A DNA stretch of 64,000 nucleotides from VRUE01 sp036379955 (GCA_036379955.1 DASVFR010000010.1:1-64000); one strand, 5' to 3'; shown: positions 1 through 10,977, numbered from the stretch's first letter. The notes: generated by a model from the letters alone, not told the origin. Program-made: numbers and translations.

Positions 1-31
1 CCAGAGCAACAGCCGGAGAGGATCTGTCGAG

Positions 32-35
<4 letters not shown>
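1..35 (-). CDS. Possible start of the gene after trpB (partial, maybe trpA)
   Basis: An ATG at the window edge overlaps the trpB stop codon in an ATGA arrangement, and the frame stays open to the end of the window. In a trp operon the next gene would normally be trpA. The eleven residues visible (starting MTRQIL) do not resemble a typical TrpA N-terminus, so both the start and the identity are uncertain. Confidence 0.25.
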
Positions 36-1209
<1,174 letters not shown>

Positions 1210-1213
<4 letters not shown>

Positions 1214-1845
1214 GCCGAGGGCACGCTAGCGGCCTTCGCCGCCTCGAAGAAGGCCGCCATCGCCGCGTGGTCCTTGCGACCCGGCTCGGCCTCGACCCCG
1301 CTCGCCACGTCGACCGCGTAGGGGTGGGTCAGCTCGATCGCGGCGGCGACGTTGTCGGGGCGCAGGCCGCCGGCGACGATCGCCGGCACCTCGGAGCGGT
1401 GCTCGCGCAGCAGGCCCCAGTCGAAGCTCTCGCCGGTCCCGCCCCAAAGGCCCCTTCCCTTCTTGTCGAAGAGGTGGAAATCGGTGCGGTAGGCCTCGGC
1501 GCCGTGGATCTCCGCAGCGCTGGCGACGTGGATCGCCTTGATCACCTTCACTCCCGTGCGCCGCGCCACCTCGGCGCAGAGCTGCGGGCCCTCGACCCCG
1601 TTCAGCTGCACCATCGTCAGGCTCGCGTCCTCGACCGCCTTGACCACCTGGTCGAGCTCGGGATTGACGAACACCCCCACCACCTCGCACTTGCGCCGGA
1701 ACGCCGCCGCGATCGCCACCGCCTCGGCCGCCTCCACCGCCCGCGGGCTCCGGTCGTAGTGGATCAACCCAATAGCCCAAGCCCCCAGCTGCACAGCCTC
1801 GGCCGCATCGTCCAAATTAGTGATCCCACAAATCTTGACCCTCAC
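1210..1845 (-). CDS. trpF: Phosphoribosylanthranilate isomerase
   Basis: Catalyses the Amadori rearrangement of phosphoribosylanthranilate to CdRP, the third step of tryptophan synthesis. The 211-residue TIM barrel opens with the family signature KICGITNLDDA, which carries the catalytic Cys. The C-terminal phosphate-binding strands (GGLRPDNV and DVASGVE) are present and include the catalytic Asp. It overlaps trpB by 4 bases. A 54-base gap separates it from htrA upstream, which interrupts the usual trpC-trpF order. Confidence 0.96.
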
Positions 1846-1899
1846 GCCTCCAGGGTACGCCAGCCAAGCTTTCCTCAGCGGCGTCCGCGCGCCACCCGC

Positions 1900-3114
1900 C
1901 TAACCGTTTTTCGCTTCTTCGATCGAGGCTGGCCGCGTGCCGAGCTTGACCGTGACGGTCTTTTCTTCGGCGTCGTTGCCGCGCAGCAGCGCGACTTCCA
2001 TCTCGTCGCCGGGCTTGTGCGCGTCGATGGCGTCGATCAGGTCTTCCATCGAGGCGATCGGCTTGCCGTCGACTTCCGTGATCACGTCGCCGCCGAGGCG
2101 GATGGGAGCTCCTTCGATCGTCGCTTCGGTTTCGCCCCCTTCGATCCCGGCCTTGTCGGCGGGGCCGCCCTTGACCACTTCGTTGACCAGGACGCCCTGC
2201 TTCGTGGGAAGTTTGAGCGCTTCGGCGATCGCCGGCGTGACCGTGCCGCCGGTGATCCCGATGTAGGCGTGTTCGACCTTGCCGTTGGTCTCGATCTGCT
2301 TGACGACTTCGCGCGCCGTGTTGATCGGCACGGCGAAGCCGATGCCGACGTTGCCGCCGCTGCCGCCGCCGGTCTGGATCTGGGAGTTGATCCCGATCAC
2401 GCTGCCCGAGGAGTCGATCAGCGGCCCGCCGGAGTTGCCGGGATTGATCGCCGCGTCGGTCTGGATCACGTGGTTGATCGAGAAGCCGTTGGGGGCCTGG
2501 ATCTGGCGCTGGAGCGCCGAGACGATGCCGCTGGTGACCGTGCGGTCGAGGCCGAAGGGATTGCCGATCGCGACCACGGGGTCACCGACCTGCACCTTCG
2601 AGGAGTCGCCGAGGGCGAGCGGATGGAGCTGGTCCGCCGGTAGGTCGACCTTGAGCAGGGCGACGTCGGAGGCCGGATCGGCGCCGACGACTTCCGCCGG
2701 ATGGCTCGAGTTCTCGGAGCCGAGCTTGACGGTGACCTTCGTCGCCCCTTCGACCACGTGGTTGTTGGTGACGATGTGGCCTTCGGTGTCGATCAGGAAG
2801 CCGGAGCCGGTCGCGACTCCTCCCCCTCCTCCTTCCGGTTCGCCGCCGAACGGGTTGAAGGTCGATTCTTCGGGAGCCTGGGTCGCCTGGATGAAGGCGA
2901 CTCCCTGGCCGTCGCGTTTGTAGATCTGGTTGACCAGGTTGCCGTCGCCGCTGTCCTTGACGGCGATCGGCGGCGCGAGCGTGGCGGAAACGGTGGCCGA
3001 CGAATCGCTCTGCGCTTCGATCAGGCCGGTAGCGATCGCCACCCAACCGAAGACGGCGACGACGGCGCCGCCGATGAGCGCCGAGCCAAACGGGGTGCGG
3101 AAGAAGCGTCGCAT
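1900..3114 (-). CDS. HtrA/DegP-family serine protease with PDZ domain
   Basis: A membrane-anchored, extracytoplasmic quality-control protease of family S1C. One hydrophobic segment (about residues 12-31) anchors it. The trypsin-like domain has the triad His119 (TNNHVVEG), Asp150 (ASDVALLKVD) and Ser228 (NPGNSGGPL). One PDZ domain follows (about residues 290-395). A glycine-rich linker precedes the protease core. The gene sits inside the trp operon between trpC and trpF, in the same orientation, with 71 bases upstream, enough for its own promoter. It has no known metabolic link to tryptophan. Confidence 0.95.
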   Translation of the reverse strand: MRRFFRTPFGSALIGGAVVAVFGWVAIATGLIEAQSDSSATVSATLAPPIAVKDSGDGNLVNQIYKRDGQGVAFIQATQAPEESTFNPFGGEPEGGGGGVATGSGFLIDTEGHIVTNNHVVEGATKVTVKLGSENSSHPAEVVGADPASDVALLKVDLPADQLHPLALGDSSKVQVGDPVVAIGNPFGLDRTVTSGIVSALQRQIQAPNGFSINHVIQTDAAINPGNSGGPLIDSSGSVIGINSQIQTGGGSGGNVGIGFAVPINTAREVVKQIETNGKVEHAYIGITGGTVTPAIAEALKLPTKQGVLVNEVVKGGPADKAGIEGGETEATIEGAPIRLGGDVITEVDGKPIASMEDLIDAIDAHKPGDEMEVALLRGNDAEEKTVTVKLGTRPASIEEAKNG

Positions 3115-3129
3115 CGTGGAGAACGGTAG

Positions 3130-3139
3130 GGAACGTTCC
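3130..3139. promoter_or_regulatory. Perfect 10-bp palindrome upstream of htrA
   Basis: GGAACGTTCC lies 15 bases before the htrA start codon in the 71-base trpC-htrA gap. It could be an operator or part of an extracytoplasmic-stress promoter, since GGAAC is the usual ECF -35 element. No well-spaced -10 element is visible, so this is only a candidate. Confidence 0.3.
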
Positions 3140-3185
3140 TCAGTAATTCCTAAACGATGTTCAAGGTAGCGCTAAAAGCTCGGCT

Positions 3186-3992
3186 TCAGGGGAGGTGATG
3201 CTCGCGAGTGCCTTCGTCGGAGCCGGTCAGCTCGCGCGTCTTCGCCTCGGGGTCCGTAGAAACCATCAGGGCGCTGCCGATCAGGACCGCGTCGACCCCG
3301 ACCCGTTCGAGCTCCTCCAGCTCCTCGCGGGCGGAGATACCGCTCTCGGCGACGACCGTCTTGCCGGCGGGCACGTCGGGCATCAGCTCGTAGGTCCGCG
3401 AGACGTCGACCGAGCCGTCGTCGAGGTCGCGGTTGTTGATGCCGATCACGTCGACGTCGATCTCCAGCGCCCGCTGCAGCTCGTCGGCGTCGTGGACCTC
3501 GACGAGGCAGTCGAGGTCGAGGTCCCGCGCCGTCCCATACAGCTCGGCCAGCGTGCGGTCGTCCAGCGCACGCACGATCAGCAACACCGCGTCCGCCCCG
3601 TTCACCGCCGCCTCGTAGAGCTGGTAGGGGTCGACGACGAAGTCCTTGCGCAGAATCGGCAGGTCACAGGCGGCGCGGGCGGCCCGCAGGTCCTCGAGCG
3701 AGCCGCCGAAATGGCGCTCGTCGGTCAGAACCGAGAGGGCCGCCGCTCCGCCGCGCTCGTAAGCGCCGACCTGCTCGGGCACCGTCGCGGTGGTGGAGAT
3801 GTCGCCGGCACTAGGCGAGCGGCGCTTGAACTCGGCAATCAGCGAGAGGCCGGGCCGCACCAGAGCCTCGCTGAAAGGGCGGTCCTGACCGCGTCTCAAC
3901 AGAAGGGATTCGAGCTCCGCCCGCGGCGTCTGGCCGCGACGCTCCTCCACCCCTTCCCGCGCCACCGAGATCAGCTGCTCGATCATTGCCAC
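3186..3992 (-). CDS. trpC: Indole-3-glycerol phosphate synthase
   Basis: Closes the indole ring from CdRP, the step before tryptophan synthase. The 268-residue TIM barrel carries the family motifs LIAEFKRRSPSAG (catalytic Lys), LRKDFVVDPYQ, GINNRDL and AESGIS. Two starts are possible: GTG at 3992 or ATG at 3986, two codons later. It lies 14 bases downstream of trpD and is clearly part of the trp operon. The htrA gene follows after a 71-base gap. Confidence 0.96.
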   Translation of the reverse strand: MAMIEQLISVAREGVEERRGQTPRAELESLLLRRGQDRPFSEALVRPGLSLIAEFKRRSPSAGDISTTATVPEQVGAYERGGAAALSVLTDERHFGGSLEDLRAARAACDLPILRKDFVVDPYQLYEAAVNGADAVLLIVRALDDRTLAELYGTARDLDLDCLVEVHDADELQRALEIDVDVIGINNRDLDDGSVDVSRTYELMPDVPAGKTVVAESGISAREELEELERVGVDAVLIGSALMVSTDPEAKTRELTGSDEGTREHHLP

Positions 3993-4006
3993 TTGACAGG
4001 GGAAGC

Positions 4007-5038
4007 CTAAAGGGCGGGGGCGGCGGTCGCCGCGACCAAGCGCTCGAGCAGAGCGACGCCGGCGCCCGAGTCGACCGCGGTCGCCGCCTCCTCGACGCCC
4101 TCGGCGAGGGTCTCCGCGCCGCCGCCGACGTAGATCGCGGCGCCGGCGTTGAGCAGGACGAGATCGCGGCGCGGGCCCTTCTCGCCGGCCAGCACGGCGC
4201 GGGAGGCGGCGGCGTTCTCCTCCGGCTCACCACCCGCGACCCGATCGAGGTCGGCCCCGGCGAAGCCGAAGTCGCCGGGCTCGACGAAGTGCTCCTCGGT
4301 GCGGCCGTCGCGGACCTCGATCACGCGCGTGCGGGCGGAGATCGAGAGCTCGTCGACCCCGTCCTCGGCGGCGACCACCATCGCCCGCTCGCTGCCCAGG
4401 CCGACCAGGGCCTCGGCGATCGTCTCCTGGTAGTGGCGGTCCGAGACACCGAGCAACTGCCGCCTCGCCCCCGCCGGGTTCGTGAGCGGGCCGAGGAAGT
4501 TGAAGATCGTGCGCACGGCCAGCTCCTTGCGCACCGGGACCACGTGGGCCATCGCCTTGTGGTGACGGGGAGCGAACATGAAGCCGAAGCCGACCTCCTC
4601 GATGCAGCGACCCACCTGCTCGGGGTCGAGCTCGATGTTGACCCCGAGCGCCTCGAGCAGGTCGGCGGAGCCGCACTTGCTCGTGCTCGAACGATTTCCG
4701 TGCTTGGCGACTGCGCAGCCGGCCGCGGCGGCAACCAGCGCCGCGGTGGTCGAGACGTTGAAGGTCGAGGGCCCGCCGCCGGTGCCGGCGGTGTCGACAA
4801 GATCGGTGCGCGAGGTGGAGACCGGGGTCGCGAGCGAACGCATCGTGTGGGCGAGGCCGACCAGCTCCGGCACCGTCTCCCCCTTCGCCCGCAGCGCGAT
4901 CAGGAAGGCCCCCGTCTGCACCTCGCTCGTGCGCCCCTCCATGATCTCGGCGAGCACCGTGGCCGCGTGGTCGGCGGTCAAGTGGTCGCCGGCGCAGACC
5001 GCGTCGATCGCCCGCGTGACGACGTCGTTGGGGGTCAC
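4007..5038 (-). CDS. trpD: Anthranilate phosphoribosyltransferase
   Basis: Transfers the phosphoribosyl group from PRPP to anthranilate, the second step of the pathway. The 343-residue length is typical. The PRPP-binding signature DTAGTGGGPSTFNVST is intact, as is the KHGNRSSTSKCGSAD segment that contacts anthranilate and PRPP. The chosen GTG start directly precedes the helical N-terminal domain. A 47-nt hairpin repeat fills most of the 64-base gap between this gene and trpG upstream. Confidence 0.96.
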   Translation of the reverse strand: MTPNDVVTRAIDAVCAGDHLTADHAATVLAEIMEGRTSEVQTGAFLIALRAKGETVPELVGLAHTMRSLATPVSTSRTDLVDTAGTGGGPSTFNVSTTAALVAAAAGCAVAKHGNRSSTSKCGSADLLEALGVNIELDPEQVGRCIEEVGFGFMFAPRHHKAMAHVVPVRKELAVRTIFNFLGPLTNPAGARRQLLGVSDRHYQETIAEALVGLGSERAMVVAAEDGVDELSISARTRVIEVRDGRTEEHFVEPGDFGFAGADLDRVAGGEPEENAAASRAVLAGEKGPRRDLVLLNAGAAIYVGGGAETLAEGVEEAATAVDSGAGVALLERLVAATAAPAL

Positions 5039-5053
5039 TCGCCGAACACCCCC

Positions 5054-5100
5054 TTCCGGTGCGCTTTATGTGGTCTATGCCCGTAAAAGGCGCACCGGAA
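5054..5100. repeat. Hairpin repeat, family A (copy in the trpG-trpD gap)
   Basis: A 47-nt inverted repeat. Its arms begin TTCCGGTGCGC and end GCGCACCGGAA, giving an 11-bp perfect outer stem with an imperfect inner stem (TTTA against TAAA). It is followed by GCTCAT. It matches the 47-nt copy at 48374-48420 except within the loop, and shares its left arm with the copy at 43975-44021. It sits between two cotranscribed genes and has no T-tract, so a rho-independent terminator is unlikely. Confidence 0.85.
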
Positions 5101-5102
5101 GC

Positions 5103-5669
5103 TCATGTCGGGCTCCCGAGGAAGTTGGCGAGCAGGTGCTTGCCCTGCGGGGTGAGAACCGACTCGGGGTGAAACTGGACACCCTCGGCGGGCAGCTCGC
5201 GGTGACGGGCGCCCATCACCACATCGCCGTAGCTGGCGCTCAGCTCCAGCGCCTCGGGCAGGTCGGGGTCGGCGACCAGCGAGTGGTAGCGCCCGGCGAC
5301 CAGGGGACTGGGCAGGCCCTCGAAGATCGTGCGGCCGTCGTGCTCGACCTCGGCGTCCTTGCCGTGGATCGGATCGCCCTGCACCGTGCGCCCGCCGAAG
5401 GCCTCGACCAGCGACTGGTGCCCGAGGCAGACGCCAAGGACCGGCGTGCCGGCTTCGGCGAAGCGGCGCACCGCCTCCTTGGAGATGCCAGCCTCCGCCG
5501 GGGTGCAGGGACCGGGCGAGACGACGAGGCGGTCGACGTCACCCGCCAGCAGCTCGTCCACCGTGGCCGCGTCGTTGCGCACGACCTCGACCTCGGCGCC
5601 CAGCTCGCCCAGGTACTGGACCAGGTTGTAGGTGAAGGAGTCGTAGTTGTCGATCGCGAGGACGCGCAT
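5103..5669 (-). CDS. trpG: Anthranilate synthase component II (glutamine amidotransferase)
   Basis: Hydrolyses glutamine to supply ammonia to TrpE. It may also serve para-aminobenzoate synthase, as TrpG/PabA proteins are often shared. This 188-residue class I amidotransferase has the nucleophile motif GVCLGHQ (Cys), the oxyanion segment VVSPGPCTP and the catalytic His-Glu in VQFHPESVLT. It lies two bases from trpE upstream, so the pair is tightly coupled. A family A hairpin follows it. Confidence 0.95.
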   Translation of the reverse strand: MRVLAIDNYDSFTYNLVQYLGELGAEVEVVRNDAATVDELLAGDVDRLVVSPGPCTPAEAGISKEAVRRFAEAGTPVLGVCLGHQSLVEAFGGRTVQGDPIHGKDAEVEHDGRTIFEGLPSPLVAGRYHSLVADPDLPEALELSASYGDVVMGARHRELPAEGVQFHPESVLTPQGKHLLANFLGSPT

Positions 5670-5671
5670 GG

Positions 5672-7180
5672 CTAGGTCCAGTCCGGTTGCGCGCAGGCCA
5701 GCTCAACCGCGCGGAAGACGGCCTTTGCCTTGTTGACGGACTCGTTGTACTCGTAGGCCGGCTTGGCGTCGGCGACGGTGCCGCCGCCGGCCTGGACGTG
5801 GATCTGGCCGTCCTTGACGACGACGGTGCGGATGTGGATCGCGGTGTCGAGGTCGCCGTCCCAGGAGAGATAGCCGATCGCGCCGCCGTAGGAGCAGCGC
5901 TTGACCGGCTCCAGCTCGTCGATGATCTGCATCGCCCGTACCTTGGGCGCCCCGGAGAGAGTGCCCGCGGGCAGCGCCGAGCGCAGGACGTCCATCGCGC
6001 CCACTCCCCCTTTGAGAGTCCCGGAGACCTGGCTGACGATGTGCAGCACGTGCGAGTAAGTCTCGACCACCATCAGCTCGTCGACCTCGACCGTGCCGTA
6101 CTGACACACCCGGCCGAGGTCGTTGCGGCCGAGGTCGACCAGCATCACGTGCTCGGCGCGCTCCTTGGGGTCGTTGACCAGGCGCTCGGCGAGGCGCCGG
6201 TCCTCCTCCTCGTCGGAGCCGCGCGGGTAGGTGCCGGCGATCGGCCGCGTCTCGACCCGCCGGCCGCTGACCTTGACGAGCGGCTCGGGCGAGGCGCCGG
6301 CGATCTGAAAGTCGCCGAACTCGAGGAAGTACATGTAAGGCGAGGGGTTGACGACGCGCAGGCCACGGTAGATCGAGAAGGCCTCGACCGGAGCCGGCGC
6401 GCTGAAGCGCTGCGAGGGAACGACCTGGAAGGCGTCGCCGGCGTGGACGTACTCGACGATTCGCTCGACCGCGCCTTCGAACTCCTCGCGCCCCATGTTG
6501 GAGGCGAACTCGGGCGGCTCGGCGAGGACCGGATGGTCGGGGACGGGAACGGCGCCGCGCAGGCGCTGGCGGGCTTCGGCGATCGTCGCGGCGGCGCGCT
6601 CGTAGGCGGCATCGACGCCGCCCTCGTCCTCGGCGAATACGCAGGCCATGATCGTCAGCTCGTGGCGCAGGTGGTCGAAGACGAGCATTAAGTCGGTGAC
6701 CATCAGCGCCATGTCGGGCAGCCCCAGCGGGTCGGTATTGGGTTCGCCCAACGGCTCCACGGTGCGGACCAGGTCATAGCCGAAGAAGCCCACGGCGCCG
6801 CCGCTGAACGGCGGTAGGCCCTCCACGGGAGCCGGGCGGAAACGAGAGAGGTGCTCGGCGACCGCCGCGTAGGGATCGGGCGCCTCCCGGGTCTCGCCGC
6901 CCTCTTCGGAGAGGACGCCGCCGCTCCAGCGCAGCACGGCGCGGGGGCGGAAGCCGACGAAGGAGTAGCGGCCGACCTGGCCCTGCTCGGCGGACTCGAG
7001 TAGGAAGCAGGGCGCGCCCTCGGGCTCGCCGGCGCGCAGCTTGAGGAAGGCCGAGACCGGCGTCTCGCAGTCGTCGGCGAAGCGGGCGCAGACCGGCACC
7101 ACGTTACCCTGCTCGGCCAGCTCGCGGGCCCGCTCGAGCGTCGGCTCGAGCCTCAGCTCGGAATCAGCCGCGACGGCCAT
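5672..7180 (-). CDS. trpE: Anthranilate synthase component I
   Basis: Converts chorismate to anthranilate using ammonia from TrpG. The 502-residue length is normal. The chorismate-binding domain fills the C-terminal half, with motifs FQVVPSQRF, RPIAGTYPRG, DLGRNDLGRV and SGAPKVRAMQ, and the IQAGGG-type closing motif reads VQAGGGTVAD. The start overlaps the end of hisIE by 17 bases, so no leader-peptide attenuator can sit directly upstream. Regulation must come from further up or from feedback by tryptophan. Confidence 0.96.
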   Translation of the reverse strand: MAVAADSELRLEPTLERARELAEQGNVVPVCARFADDCETPVSAFLKLRAGEPEGAPCFLLESAEQGQVGRYSFVGFRPRAVLRWSGGVLSEEGGETREAPDPYAAVAEHLSRFRPAPVEGLPPFSGGAVGFFGYDLVRTVEPLGEPNTDPLGLPDMALMVTDLMLVFDHLRHELTIMACVFAEDEGGVDAAYERAAATIAEARQRLRGAVPVPDHPVLAEPPEFASNMGREEFEGAVERIVEYVHAGDAFQVVPSQRFSAPAPVEAFSIYRGLRVVNPSPYMYFLEFGDFQIAGASPEPLVKVSGRRVETRPIAGTYPRGSDEEEDRRLAERLVNDPKERAEHVMLVDLGRNDLGRVCQYGTVEVDELMVVETYSHVLHIVSQVSGTLKGGVGAMDVLRSALPAGTLSGAPKVRAMQIIDELEPVKRCSYGGAIGYLSWDGDLDTAIHIRTVVVKDGQIHVQAGGGTVADAKPAYEYNESVNKAKAVFRAVELACAQPDWT

Positions 7181-7778
7181 TGAGTACTTCCATGACTGCC
7201 GCCTGCGGCACCTCGCGCGAGGCGAGCAGCACGGCCAGGTGGTAGAGGACGTCGGCCGCCTCTTCGGCGACCCGCTCGTCGGACTCCTCGCGCGCCGCGC
7301 GCACGACCTCCTCGGCCTCCTCCTCGACCTTCTCGCCGATCAGGGCCGGGTCGTCGAGCAGCTCCACCGTGTAGGAGCCCTCGGGACGCTCGGCCGCCCG
7401 CGAGCGCAAAGTGCGCTCCAACGAGGCGAGCATCTCGTGCAGAGCGGGGTCAGCGCTGCTTTCGCCGTCTATGCCACGGTAAAAGCAGCTCCGCTCGCCC
7501 GTGTGGCAGGCGGGACCGGTCGGCTCGACCAGGGCGACGATGGCGTCGCCGTCGCAGTCGAGACGGAGCTGGCGCAGTTTGAGCACGTTTCCCGAGGTTT
7601 CGCCCTTGCGCCAGATCTCCTCCCGCGAGCGGCTGTAGAAGTGCAGCTCCCCGGTCTCGACCGTCAGTCGCAGGGACTCCTCGCTGGCGTAGGCCAGCGT
7701 CAGGACCTCGCCGCTGGCGTGGTCCTGGGCGACCACGGGAACCAGCCCGCGCTCGTCGAATTTCACCTGCTCGAACAT
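7164..7778 (-). CDS. hisIE: Bifunctional phosphoribosyl-AMP cyclohydrolase / phosphoribosyl-ATP pyrophosphatase
   Basis: Carries out the second and third steps of histidine synthesis. The N-terminal HisI domain (about residues 1-110) has the zinc-site motifs RSREEIWRKGETSGN, DCDGDA and CHTGERSCFY. The C-terminal HisE domain (about 115-204) has the MazG-like helices with EKVEEEAEEVV and EAADVLYHL. It is the first gene of the histidine/tryptophan transcription unit and overlaps trpE by 17 bases. A long palindrome lies immediately upstream. Confidence 0.95.
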   Translation of the reverse strand: MFEQVKFDERGLVPVVAQDHASGEVLTLAYASEESLRLTVETGELHFYSRSREEIWRKGETSGNVLKLRQLRLDCDGDAIVALVEPTGPACHTGERSCFYRGIDGESSADPALHEMLASLERTLRSRAAERPEGSYTVELLDDPALIGEKVEEEAEEVVRAAREESDERVAEEAADVLYHLAVLLASREVPQAAVMEVLNGRRG

Positions 7779-7819
7779 CGCTTCATCGTATGGCAGTCGA
7801 ACACGACCCGGCCGGCGCA

Positions 7820-7920
7820 GAGTGAGGAGCGGGGGCGTCTCCGAACTGGCGGATACTCAAAGTCGCAGCGCTAATTAGCGCTGCGACTTGTCCGGGCGGA
7901 GACGCCCCCGCTCCTCACTC
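7820..7920. repeat. Nested perfect palindrome between hisIE and era
   Basis: The outer arms (7820-7843 and 7897-7920) are 24 bases long and perfectly complementary, starting GAGTGAGGAGCG. Within them lies a second perfect palindrome of 28 bases (7861-7888), centred on GCTAATTAGC. The right outer arm covers the era stop codon. There is no T-tract. It was not matched to any other palindrome in the window, so it is a singleton here. Confidence 0.85.
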
Positions 7921-8805
7921 GATCCCGAGCCGATCGAGCAGCCCCTCGTCCCGCCGCCACCGATCGCGCACGCGAACTTGGAGATCCAAATGAACCTTCG
8001 CCTCTAACTCAGCTTCGAGCGAGCGGCGCGCGGCGGTGCCGATCTCCTCGACCTTGCTGCCGCCCTTGCCGATCAGGATGCCCTTCTGCGACTCGGTCTC
8101 GGCCCAGATTTCGGCGCTGACGACAGTCAGGTCGTCCTTCTGCTCGACCGACTTCACCGCAACCTCGACCGAGTGGGGGATCTCCTGCCGGGTGCGGTTG
8201 AGGACCTGCTCGCGGATCAGCTCGGCCAGCAGCACCTCGCTCGACTGGTCGCTGTGATCCTCCGGCGGGTAGAGGTACGGGCCCTCTGGGACCAGCGCGC
8301 TCAAACGCCCGACGAGGGCGTCGAGCCCCTCACCGCCGCGGGCGCTGATCGGGAAAACCTCGTCCACCCCCTCAAGCTCCGCGGCCTCTGCGAGGACCGG
8401 GACGAGCTCGTTCGGCCTGGTCCTGTCGACCTTGTTCACGGCGCAGATCGTCGGCAGGCGGCCACCGGCCTCGACCAGCGCCCTGGCGATGAAGCGGTCG
8501 CCGGGCCCGACCCCCTCCTCGCCGTTGATCACGATCAGCGCTACGTCGGAGTCTGCCAGCTCACGTTCGACCCGCTTCTGCATGCGCTCGGTGAGCACGT
8601 CGCGCGGCCGCTGCACGCCCGGCAGGTCGACGAGGACGAGCTGGCAGCCGGCCGCGGCGTCGGTGCGGATGCCGCGGATCGCCCGGCGGGTGGTCTGCGG
8701 GCGGCCGGAGACGATCGCGACGTGGCTGCCGACGATCGCGTTGACCAGGGTCGACTTGCCGACGTTGGGACGCCCGGCGAGCCCGATGAAGCCGGCGCGC
8801 GTCAC
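7915..8805 (-). CDS. era: GTPase Era
   Basis: A ribosome-assembly GTPase that binds the 3' end of 16S rRNA in the 30S subunit. The 296 residues show G1 GRPNVGKST, G3 DLPG and G4 NKVD in the GTPase domain (about 1-170). The C-terminal KH domain (about 200-296) carries the RNA-binding GxxG-type segment in ILIGKGGSKVEEIG. It starts with GTG and overlaps ybeY by 4 bases. The order yqeY-phoH-ybeY-era is a common cluster for RNA processing and ribosome maturation. A palindrome overlaps its stop codon. Confidence 0.96.
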   Translation of the reverse strand: MTRAGFIGLAGRPNVGKSTLVNAIVGSHVAIVSGRPQTTRRAIRGIRTDAAAGCQLVLVDLPGVQRPRDVLTERMQKRVERELADSDVALIVINGEEGVGPGDRFIARALVEAGGRLPTICAVNKVDRTRPNELVPVLAEAAELEGVDEVFPISARGGEGLDALVGRLSALVPEGPYLYPPEDHSDQSSEVLLAELIREQVLNRTRQEIPHSVEVAVKSVEQKDDLTVVSAEIWAETESQKGILIGKGGSKVEEIGTAARRSLEAELEAKVHLDLQVRVRDRWRRDEGLLDRLGIE

Positions 8806-9163
8806 GCCAGCCCCGCCATGACCTCGGCCTGCAGCGCGAGCATCTCGCCGTCGTCGGTCTCGTGGTCGTAGCCGCAGAGGTGAATGACTCCGTGAACGGC
8901 CGCCTCGGTCACGTCGGCGCAGTGCTCGGGGCAGATCGCGACGTCACCGAGCTCACGGGGGCCGGGGACCGGGCCGGCCCCATCCACCGGGAAGGCGAGC
9001 ACGTCGGTCGGCGCGTCCCTGCCGCGGTGCTCGCGGTTCAGCTCACGGATGCGGTCCTCGCCGACCAGCTCGACCGCGAGGTGGCCGTCGGCGACTTCAC
9101 AGGCGGCGAGGGCCGCAGCGACCGGCTCGCGCAGCTCCCGAGGCACGTCCGAGAGGTCGACGC

Positions 9164-9167
<4 letters not shown>
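8802..9167 (-). CDS. ybeY: Endoribonuclease YbeY (16S rRNA maturation)
   Basis: A metal-dependent single-strand RNase involved in 16S rRNA 3' maturation and ribosome quality control. The 121-residue protein carries the UPF0054 zinc motif H-x3-H-x5-H in HGVIHLCGYDHETD, preceded by the usual REHRGRDAPTDVLAF segment. It starts with TTG and overlaps the PhoH-like gene upstream and era downstream, each by 4 bases, which implies translational coupling. Confidence 0.95.
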
Positions 9168-10133
<966 letters not shown>

Positions 10134-10153
<20 letters not shown>

Positions 10154-10565
10154 GCACCGCCGCGCTGACCCGCTTGCCGTCGGCCCGCCCGCCGACCTTT
10201 GGCATCAGCGCCGACATCGCCTGGCCCATCTGCTTGGGCTCGCTGGCCCCGGTCTCGGCGATCGCCGCGTCGACCAGCTCGGCCAGCTCCTCGTCGGAGA
10301 GCTGCTGTGGCAGGTAGCCCTCGATCAGCTCCGCCTCCGTGCGCTCGGCGGCGGCCTGCTCCGCGCGACCCGCCCCCGCGTAGGCCTCGGCCGCCTCCAG
10401 GCGCTTCTTGCGCTCGCGCTGGAGCACGGCGACCTCGTCGCCGTCACCGAGCTTGGCCTCCTTCTGCAGGGCGTCGACGATCATCCGCAGCGCGCCCGCG
10501 CGTTCGCGATCACCCGCCTTCATCGCGGTTCGCACGTCTGCCTGTGCCTGCTCGAGAGCGCTCAT
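10134..10565 (-). CDS. GatB/YqeY domain protein
   Basis: A 143-residue all-helical protein of the YqeY family, related to the tail domain of the GatB subunit of tRNA amidotransferase. The family pattern is clear in MKAGDRERAGALRMI near the N-terminus and the C-terminal MGQAMSALMPKVGGRADGK helix. Free-standing YqeY proteins are thought to bind tRNA, but their exact role is unresolved. It is the first gene of the yqeY-phoH-ybeY-era cluster and lies just downstream of the toxin-antitoxin pair. Confidence 0.9.
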
Positions 10566-10571
10566 CCGGCC

Positions 10572-10976
10572 TTAAGGGTAATTGGCCGCGTCCGGGGTCA
10601 CTGCGAGGCCCTTGGAGACGAGGTCGGCGACGTCGGTGCTGACCAGGGCCCAATCGTGACGACAGGCCGCCGCGACATAGGCAGCGTCGTAAGCGGTGAG
10701 GCTGTGCTCGGCGGCCAACTCCAGCGCGGATTCGATCAGCTCAGTGTCGACTGCGACAAGGCCCTCTCCGCACCGCTTCGCGATCAGCTTGAGCAAAGCA
10801 CGGCCCTCTCGCGGCTGTCCCTTCTTCGGACCCATGACGTTGGCAACCTCATAGAGAGTCAGATCGAGAGCGGCGAGCGGGGCTTCGACGTTGCCGACTA
10901 TCGCGTGGGCCGCGGCGTGATACCTGTCGTCGGGATCGGAGATGGCAACCCAGACGCCGGCATCGATCAAGTGCAT
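10572..10976 (-). CDS. PIN-domain ribonuclease toxin (VapC type)
   Basis: A probable RNA-cleaving toxin of a VapBC module. The acidic PIN residues are visible in order: Asp in HLIDAGVW, Glu in LTLYEVANV, Asp in LTAYDAAYVA and Asp in LVSTDVADL. The ATG at 10976 gives the typical PIN N-terminus one base after the antitoxin stop. A GTG at 10991 would extend it by five residues and overlap the antitoxin by 14 bases. The RNA target cannot be told from sequence. Confidence 0.88.
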   Translation of the reverse strand: MHLIDAGVWVAISDPDDRYHAAAHAIVGNVEAPLAALDLTLYEVANVMGPKKGQPREGRALLKLIAKRCGEGLVAVDTELIESALELAAEHSLTAYDAAYVAAACRHDWALVSTDVADLVSKGLAVTPDAANYP

Positions 10977-10977
10977 G

